NCBI GenBank assembly: GCA_937950565.1
Contig: CALFCS010000152.1
Span: 1 to 36,732 of the forward strand
Length of the DNA: 36,732 nt
Source of the DNA: an uncultured Lachnospiraceae bacterium
GTDB taxonomy: Bacteria; Bacillota; Clostridia; Lachnospirales; Lachnospiraceae
Direction of reading: 5' to 3'
The notes under the pieces were generated by a model. That model worked only from the letters and a program-made list of their open reading frames with translations, had not been told where the DNA came from and made no database searches. The stretch's first letter is position 1. Every line of letters starts with the position of its first letter. Positions 31,870 to 36,732 of this stretch are shown here, piece by piece. The translations under genes were made by a program, and so were the position numbers.

Positions 31870-32127
31870 ATGAAAGATTATATTGAGGAACGGGCAGTAG
31901 AGATTGCGCATTACATTATTGAACACAAGGCAACGGTCAGGCAGACGGCGAAAGCTTTTGGAGTAAGCAAAAGTACGATACACAAGGACGTTACTGAGCG
32001 GCTTCTTAAGATTAATCCGTCGCTTGCAGCGCAGGCACGTACTGTATTGGACATCAATAAGTCAGAGCGGCATATCCGGGGAGGACTTGCCACAAGAGAA
32101 AAATATTTACATATGGAACAGCGATGA
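31870..32127 (+). CDS. spoIIID: Sporulation transcription factor SpoIIID
   Basis: SpoIIID is a small mother-cell DNA-binding protein that adjusts the sigma-E regulon and leads to sigma-K. The 85-residue protein matches the family end to end: IEERAVEIAHYIIEHKATVR, the helix-turn-helix VRQTAKAFGVSKSTIHKDV, then TERLLKINPSLAAQARTVLD and the basic C-terminal RHIRGGLATREKY. The start follows GCAGGGG. A near-consensus sigma-E promoter lies just upstream. The CRISPR-Cas block and IS66 remnant lie immediately on its 5' side, so its promoter was spared by 13 bases. Confidence 0.97.
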   Translation: MKDYIEERAVEIAHYIIEHKATVRQTAKAFGVSKSTIHKDVTERLLKINPSLAAQARTVLDINKSERHIRGGLATREKYLHMEQR

Positions 32128-32134
32128 TGCAGGG

Positions 32135-32174
32135 AGTGCAGTGTGATGCAGGAATAAATTACATTGCACTTTCT
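32135..32174 (+). terminator. Hairpin after spoIIID
   Basis: AGTGCAGTGT (32135-32144) pairs with ACATTGCACT (32161-32170), ten pairs with one G-U and a 16-base loop. The following TTCTGTG is only weakly T-rich, so termination may be partial. Confidence 0.45.
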
Positions 32175-32223
32175 GTGTATCTGGGATAGTCTGACGAATA
32201 TTTTTGTCAGGAATAAAAATAGG

Positions 32224-32252
32224 TTGATATATTTTTTTTATAGATATATGAT
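32224..32252 (+). promoter_or_regulatory. Probable sigma-A promoter of the SDR gene
   Basis: TTGATA (32224-32229) and TATGAT (32247-32252) are separated by 17 bases. Just upstream, CTGAC (32191-32195) and GTCAG (32206-32210) form an inverted repeat that could be an operator. The 5' leader would be about 70 bases. Confidence 0.6.
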
Positions 32253-32328
32253 AGGAATAAGGAAATGTACAGGGATTGGTCCTGAAATATTTTAAGAAAG
32301 TAAAAAAACAACAAGGAGGAATTTTATT

Positions 32329-33066
32329 ATGTTAAAAGGAAAAACCGCTATTGTAACTGGTGGAACCAGAGGAATTGGTTTTGCTATTGTAAAAAAATAT
32401 CTGGAGAATGGTGCGAATGTAGCAGTTATCGGATCACGTCAGGAAACTGTGGACGCTGCTTTAGAGAAATTGCCCGAATATAAGGACCGGGTTATGGGAA
32501 TGTGGCCGGACCTTTGCAATCCGGAAGAGGTCGGACAGGCATTTGCATCTGTAAAAGAGAAATTCGGAAGTGTAGATATTCTGGCAAATAATGCAGGCAT
32601 TTCTTCCAGAACAAGCTTGTATGATTATACAATCGAGGAATTTTCTAAGATTTTGGATATTAATCTGAAGGCAGTATTTGTATGTACGCAGGCAGCTGCA
32701 AGAATTATGAAAGAGCAGGGCGGCGGTTCAATCATTAATACAAGTTCTATGGTAAGTAAATATGGACAGCCTGCGGGATGTGGTTATCCGACTACCAAAT
32801 TTGCTGTAAATGGTCTTACGCAGTCATTGGCAAGAGAGCTTGCTAAAGATCAGATTCGTGTGAATGCAGTTGCACCGGGAGTAACCAGAACAGATATGGT
32901 GAAAGCACTGCCGGCGGAGATGGTTGAAAGAATTTCTGCCGGAATTCCGCTTGGAAGAGTAGGAGAGCCGGAGGATGTGGCAAATGCATTTGTCTATCTT
33001 GCAAGTGACCAGGCCGGATATGTTACGGGAACAGTTCTTCATGTAGATGGAGCAGCGATGAGCTAA
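32329..33066 (+). CDS. SDR-family NAD(P)-dependent oxidoreductase
   Basis: A classical short-chain dehydrogenase of 245 residues with AAGGAGG upstream. It has the cofactor loop TGGTRGIG (10-17), NNAG (87-90), and the catalytic set Asn112, Ser140, Tyr153 and Lys157 (YPTTK). The C-terminal end is YLASDQAGYVTGTVLHVDGA. The overall pattern fits FabG-type 3-oxoacyl-ACP reductases. The segments TGGTRGIGFA, GYPxxK and VAPGVxxTDM also recall BaiA-type 3-alpha-hydroxysteroid dehydrogenases of bile-acid-converting Clostridia. No fab or bai genes are adjacent, so the substrate stays open. It is monocistronic with its own promoter. Confidence 0.9.
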   Translation: MLKGKTAIVTGGTRGIGFAIVKKYLENGANVAVIGSRQETVDAALEKLPEYKDRVMGMWPDLCNPEEVGQAFASVKEKFGSVDILANNAGISSRTSLYDYTIEEFSKILDINLKAVFVCTQAAARIMKEQGGGSIINTSSMVSKYGQPAGCGYPTTKFAVNGLTQSLARELAKDQIRVNAVAPGVTRTDMVKALPAEMVERISAGIPLGRVGEPEDVANAFVYLASDQAGYVTGTVLHVDGAAMS

Positions 33067-33193
33067 GTGGAAATACGGAACAGGGATACCGGCAATGCAG
33101 TTTTATCATTGGATAATATTGAAGATACGGCTAGGTAATCAGAGTGATATCTGGTGAAAATGCTTGGATATTGAAATAAATGCATAAAAAAAT

Positions 33194-33236
33194 GGGTGAA
33201 ATCCTGGAATTTTCTTGCAATATTTCCCTTTTTTTT
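33194..33236 (+). terminator. Probable terminator downstream of the SDR gene
   Basis: GGG (33194-33196) and AAAT (33199-33202) pair with ATTT (33222-33225) and CCC (33226-33228), with a 2-base bulge on one side, followed by eight T residues. Confidence 0.5.
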
Positions 33237-33284
33237 GGAAAAGAAGTGTGCTAGTATGTTTGCAACAGAAAAGGAGGGATTCAT

Positions 33285-33515
33285 ATGAGTAGCAAAACGG
33301 TTGTGTTTTCAAATCCTGATGATGTAATGAAGTTTGTAAAAACAGTTGAGAAATATCCGTTTGATATGGATATGAAAAGCGGAAGATTTATTGTAGACGC
33401 AAAGTCACTTCTTGGTCTGCTGAATCTTGGCCTCAACAAAGAAATTGAGTTAAATGTGCATAATGACGAATGCCAGGATTTGTTCCGCAATATTCAGCAG
33501 TTTGTAGTAGCATAG
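33285..33515 (+). CDS. HPr-like small protein lacking the phosphorylation histidine
   Basis: A 76-residue protein with AAAGGAGGG upstream. It follows the HPr fold: VVFSNPDDVMKFVKTVEKYP, a strand DMDMKSGRFIVDA, then KSLLGLLNLGLNKEIELNVH, which matches the HPr helix-2 to strand-4 region (KSLLGLMxLxL in true HPr). The loop that should hold His15 has no histidine; the single one is in LNVHNDE. It is a divergent relative of 9191-9424, and both keep a histidine at the equivalent late strand. A PTS phosphocarrier role is unlikely; a regulatory role is inference. Confidence 0.72.
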   Translation: MSSKTVVFSNPDDVMKFVKTVEKYPFDMDMKSGRFIVDAKSLLGLLNLGLNKEIELNVHNDECQDLFRNIQQFVVA

Positions 33516-33552
33516 TAACCCGTAAAGTATTTAAATTATAATGAAATAAATC

Positions 33553-33603
33553 TTGTTTCAAAAGACTCTTCGTCGTATAATGGGATGCGGTGAGGAGTCT
33601 TTT
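33553..33603 (+). promoter_or_regulatory. Promoter and inverted repeat before the MATE gene
   Basis: TTGTTT (33553-33558) and TATAAT (33576-33581) are 17 bases apart. AAAAGACTC (33560-33568) and GAGTCTTTT (33595-33603) are perfect complements flanking the -10 and the predicted start near 33588. The right arm contains part of the GAGGAG site, so the repeat could work as an operator in DNA. In longer read-through RNA it would form a hairpin hiding that site. Confidence 0.55.
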
Positions 33604-33606
33604 CAT

Positions 33607-34962
33607 ATGAAAAATAAAATTAAAACAGAAAAATATTTATTTGACAATAAGGCGCTTGTCGTACTCATTATTCCGCTTATTATCGAACAGTTTTTAGCTG
33701 TACTCGTTGGTATGGCGGATTCTATTATGATTGCAAGTGTTGGAGAGGCGGCAGTATCCGGTGTTTCACTGGTGGACCAGATTATGGTGCTGTTGATTAA
33801 TATATTTGCGGCGCTGGCCACCGGAGGAGCAGTTGTGGCCGGACAATATCTGGGACAGCGGAAGAAGGAAGCCGCATGCCGCTCGGCGACCCAGCTTATA
33901 TGGTTTATTACGCTTAGTGCAATTGTGATTACTGTAGTGGTTTATGCAGGAAAATATATTATTTTGCATGGAATTTTTGGGCAGATCGAACCAGACGTCA
34001 GCGCTCATGCGAATACATATCTTCTTATCGTAACAGCATCCATTCCATTTATGGCAATGTATAATGGAGGCGCAGCAATCTTTCGGGCAATGGGAAATTC
34101 GAAAGTATCGATGAAAGTATCGATTATTATGAATGTAATTAATGTTGCGGGAAATGCCATTTTAATTTATGGATTTCATTGTGGGACAGAAGGTGTGGCA
34201 ATCCCGACGCTGGTGTCCAGAATGGTGGCGGCTGTTATCATTATTGTTCTTTTGTGCAATACGGATCAGGTGCTTCATATAGAACGTACATGGCGGTATA
34301 GAGTTGATTGGAGCGAGGTGAAGAAAATCCTGAGCATAGGGGTGCCGAATGGGCTGGAAAATAGTATGTTTCAGCTTGGAAAAATATTGGTGTTAAGCCT
34401 TGTATCTACATTTGGCACATATGCGATTGCCGCAAATGCAGTAAGTAATGCAATTGCGTTGTTCCAGGTTCTTCCGGGAATGGCGATTTCGCTTGCTGTC
34501 ACAACTGTTATTGCAAGATGCGTGGGTGCAGGTGATTATGAGCAGGTGCGGTATTATAATAAGAAACTTATGGTGGTTACCCATGTTGGAATGACCTTGA
34601 TGATAGCGCTGATTATGGTGCTTTTGCCTGTTATATTAAAGGCATATCACTTATCTGACCGTACGGCAGAGGTGACGAGGCAGATTATTTATTTTCACGG
34701 AATTTGTGCGATTTTCATCTGGCCGGCATCTTTCACGATTCCGGCAACATTTCGTGCATCCGGAGATGCAAAGGCATGTATGTATATTTCCGTTATTTCT
34801 ATGTGGATATTCCGGATTGGATTCAGTTATGTACTGGGGAAATATATGAATATGGGCGTATTTGGCATATGGGTGGCTATGGTTATTGACTGGGTATTTC
34901 GTGCCGTGTGCTTTGTGATTCGTTATTTTAAAGGGAATTGGAAAAAAGCATCGCTGGTTTGA
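33607..34962 (+). CDS. MATE-family efflux transporter
   Basis: A multidrug/toxin extrusion antiporter of 451 residues from the ATG at 33607, which has GAGGAG upstream; a frame from 33553 would add residues overlapping the promoter. About twelve hydrophobic helices form two MatE halves. Family segments include LIIPLIIEQFLAVLVGMADS at helix 1, GGAVVAGQYLGQ at the end of helix 2, NGGAAIFRAMGNSKVSM in half one and the equivalent TIPATFRASGDAKACMYIS in half two. It exports cationic compounds using Na+ or H+. The substrate is unknown. Confidence 0.93.
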   Translation: MKNKIKTEKYLFDNKALVVLIIPLIIEQFLAVLVGMADSIMIASVGEAAVSGVSLVDQIMVLLINIFAALATGGAVVAGQYLGQRKKEAACRSATQLIWFITLSAIVITVVVYAGKYIILHGIFGQIEPDVSAHANTYLLIVTASIPFMAMYNGGAAIFRAMGNSKVSMKVSIIMNVINVAGNAILIYGFHCGTEGVAIPTLVSRMVAAVIIIVLLCNTDQVLHIERTWRYRVDWSEVKKILSIGVPNGLENSMFQLGKILVLSLVSTFGTYAIAANAVSNAIALFQVLPGMAISLAVTTVIARCVGAGDYEQVRYYNKKLMVVTHVGMTLMIALIMVLLPVILKAYHLSDRTAEVTRQIIYFHGICAIFIWPASFTIPATFRASGDAKACMYISVISMWIFRIGFSYVLGKYMNMGVFGIWVAMVIDWVFRAVCFVIRYFKGNWKKASLV

Positions 34963-35004
34963 GCAAATTGCCATGAAAAAATTGTGAAAAAATAATTTGA
35001 GGCA

Positions 35005-35033
35005 TTGTAAATCTAAAAATGCTATTTTATAAT
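35005..35033 (+). promoter_or_regulatory. Probable sigma-A promoter of guaA
   Basis: TTGTAA (35005-35010) and a consensus TATAAT (35028-35033) are 17 bases apart. The predicted start is near 35040, leaving a leader of about 95 bases. I looked for the purine riboswitch core in that leader and did not find it. Confidence 0.7.
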
Positions 35034-35135
35034 GGAAAACGTATTTGTTTTATCGTATAGAAACATTGCGAACGGGCAGATATTTATATTATGGGAAATA
35101 TTGGATACATTAGAAAATACAAGGGAGGAACGCTT

Positions 35136-36683
35136 GTGAAAAGAGAACTAGTTGTTGTACTTGATTTTGGCGGACAATATAATCAGCTTGTGGCGAGACG
35201 GGTTCGCGAATGTAATGTGTATTGTGAAATATATTCTTATAAGACGAACATTGATAAGATTAAAGAAATGAATCCGAAAGGGATTATTTTGACTGGCGGC
35301 CCGAATAGCTGTTATGAGTCAGATTCTCCAACTTATTCTAAAGAATTATTTGAACTTGGTATTCCGGTATTAGGGCTGTGCTATGGCGCGCAGCTTATGA
35401 TGCATGTGCTTGGCGGAAAAGTCGAGCGCGCGGAGGTAAGAGAGTATGGGAAAACCGAAGTTCGGATTGATAAGAGTAATTCGAAGGTGTTCGAAAATGT
35501 ATCGGAAAATACAATCTGCTGGATGAGCCATTTTGATTATATTTCAAAGACTGCGCCAGGATTTGAGATTACTGCGCACACGGCAGACTGTCCGGTTGCA
35601 GCCGCAGAAAATGCATCGGAAAAATTGTATGCAATTCAATTTCATCCGGAAGTGCTTCATACAGCAGAAGGAACCAAAATGCTGTCTAATTTCGTGCTGG
35701 GTGTATGTGGCTGCGCAGGGGATTGGAGAATGGATTCTTTTGTGGAAGAGTCTATTAAGCAGATTCGGGAAAAAGTCGGAGATGGTAAAGTGCTTTGTGC
35801 ATTGTCCGGCGGTGTGGATTCATCTGTGGCAGCGGTTTTACTGTCAAAAGCGGTTGGTTCACAGCTTACTTGTGTATTTGTAGACCACGGACTTTTGCGT
35901 AAAAATGAAGGCGATGAAGTAGAAGCAGTATTTGGACCGGAAGGGTCTTATGATTTGAATTTTATTCGTGTAAATGCACAGCAGAGATTTTATAGTAAAC
36001 TGGCAGGTGTATCCGAACCGGAAAAGAAGCGCAAAATTATCGGAGAGGAATTTATTCGTGTATTTGAAGAGGAAGCAAAGAAAATCGGAGCCGTAGATTT
36101 CCTCGTGCAGGGAACGATTTATCCGGATGTGGTAGAGAGTGGTCTGGGCGGAGAGTCCGCGGTTATCAAATCACATCATAATGTAGGCGGCCTCCCGGAT
36201 TATGTGGATTTTAAGGAAATTATCGAACCTTTGAGAGATTTGTTCAAGGATGAAGTTCGGAAAGCCGGGCTTGAGCTTGGAATTCCGGAATATCTGGTGT
36301 TCAGACAGCCATTCCCGGGCCCGGGATTAGGAATTCGTATTATCGGAGAAGTGACCGCTGATAAGGTAAGGATTGTACAGGATGCCGATGCGATTTATCG
36401 TGAAGAAATCGCAAATGCAGGAATCGCACAGAGTGTCGGACAATATTTTGCTGCACTGACAAATATGCAGAGTGTCGGCGTTATGGGCGATGAGAGAACT
36501 TATGATTATGCTGTGGCCCTGCGTGCAGTGAATACCGTGGATTTTATGACCGCAGAGGCGGCGGAGATACCGTTTGTTGTCCTGCAGAAGGTTATGAGCA
36601 GGATTATAAATGAGGTGGAGGGGGTTAATCGGGTATTCTATGACCTGACCAGTAAACCGCCGGGGACGATTGAGTTTGAATAA
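35136..36683 (+). CDS. guaA: GMP synthase (glutamine-hydrolysing)
   Basis: Converts XMP, glutamine and ATP to GMP. The start is GTG at 35136, with GGGAGG upstream and 515 residues, the normal size; an in-frame ATG at 35091 would add 15 residues and has no such site. The class I amidotransferase domain (1-190) shows GLCYGAQ with Cys82 and FHPEV with His170 and Glu172. The ATP pyrophosphatase domain carries the P-loop LSGGVDSS (about 224-231). The dimerisation domain has RQPFPGPGLGIRI and ends DLTSKPPGTIEFE. The final codons are a known integration target for genomic islands. Confidence 0.97.
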   Translation: MKRELVVVLDFGGQYNQLVARRVRECNVYCEIYSYKTNIDKIKEMNPKGIILTGGPNSCYESDSPTYSKELFELGIPVLGLCYGAQLMMHVLGGKVERAEVREYGKTEVRIDKSNSKVFENVSENTICWMSHFDYISKTAPGFEITAHTADCPVAAAENASEKLYAIQFHPEVLHTAEGTKMLSNFVLGVCGCAGDWRMDSFVEESIKQIREKVGDGKVLCALSGGVDSSVAAVLLSKAVGSQLTCVFVDHGLLRKNEGDEVEAVFGPEGSYDLNFIRVNAQQRFYSKLAGVSEPEKKRKIIGEEFIRVFEEEAKKIGAVDFLVQGTIYPDVVESGLGGESAVIKSHHNVGGLPDYVDFKEIIEPLRDLFKDEVRKAGLELGIPEYLVFRQPFPGPGLGIRIIGEVTADKVRIVQDADAIYREEIANAGIAQSVGQYFAALTNMQSVGVMGDERTYDYAVALRAVNTVDFMTAEAAEIPFVVLQKVMSRIINEVEGVNRVFYDLTSKPPGTIEFE

Positions 36684-36732
36684 ATCGAGTTGCTTAAAAA
36701 AGCCAGTGTTTATGCGGGTTTCAGCGATTTCG

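Noticed and set aside
32329..33066. Assignment of the SDR gene as baiA of a bile-acid operon
   Set aside because: Local similarity to BaiA exists, but no bai genes are adjacent and the same motifs fit FabG-like enzymes, so only SDR is claimed.
35034..35135. Purine riboswitch in the guaA leader
   Set aside because: The leader lacks the conserved loop and junction sequences of purine aptamers and no three-way junction could be built.

Overview
The window looks like a chromosomal segment of an anaerobic, spore-forming, moderately AT-rich Gram-positive, most likely a Lachnospiraceae member (Clostridia). The reasons are sporulation genes (spoIIR, spoIIID, a SPOCS/LysM protein), a clostridial acyl-ACP thioesterase, strong AGGAGG-type ribosome binding sites, and gene neighbours typical of that family (ispE - GntR - spoIIR; dnaE - pfkA). 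The genus call is inference from gene content only.

Layout. (1) 1-1770 is an accessory remnant: the tail of an RHS-repeat protein broken by an in-frame TAG, a two-helix membrane protein, a truncated holin-like ORF and a small orphan HEYGH zincin-like protein. (2) 1906-18754 is housekeeping, nearly all on the plus strand: a PrcB-type lipoprotein, the SPOCS/LysM protein, ispE, a FadR-type regulator, spoIIR, a CDF metal exporter, an acyl-ACP thioesterase, cvfB, an HPr-like protein, dnaE, pfkA, a DUF1934 protein, cardiolipin synthase, a lipid-anchored trigger-factor-like protein and an EamA transporter. (3) 18794-22153, minus strand, is a compact operon with overlapping genes: ECF sigma factor, membrane protein, ABC ATPase, ABC permease. 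(4) 22402-24819 is an accessory zone with two unrecognised proteins followed by several small genes wrecked by frameshifts.

(5) 24765-31267 is a complete type II-A CRISPR-Cas locus. It has a tracrRNA on the minus strand with its own promoter, anti-repeat, nexus-like hairpin and terminator, then cas9 (1340 aa, all RuvC/HNH residues present), cas1, cas2, csn2, a leader ending in ATTTGAG, and six identical 36-nt repeats with five 29-30-nt spacers. The leader-distal end seems to have been cut by an IS66-family element: the last repeat is perfect and is followed by exactly one spacer-sized segment before the IS end. The wider block is bracketed by a perfect 33-bp direct repeat (24447-24479 and 31766-31798).

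(6) 31812-36683 returns to the core genome: spoIIID behind a near-consensus sigma-E promoter, an SDR oxidoreductase, a second HPr-like protein, a MATE exporter and guaA. The window ends 49 bases past guaA, whose 3' end is a known integration site for genomic islands.

The most notable content is the CRISPR-Cas9 locus, with a Cas9 whose PAM-reading segment differs from that of S. pyogenes, and the traces of how the locus arrived and was trimmed. All family assignments are from reading the sequence; no search was run.
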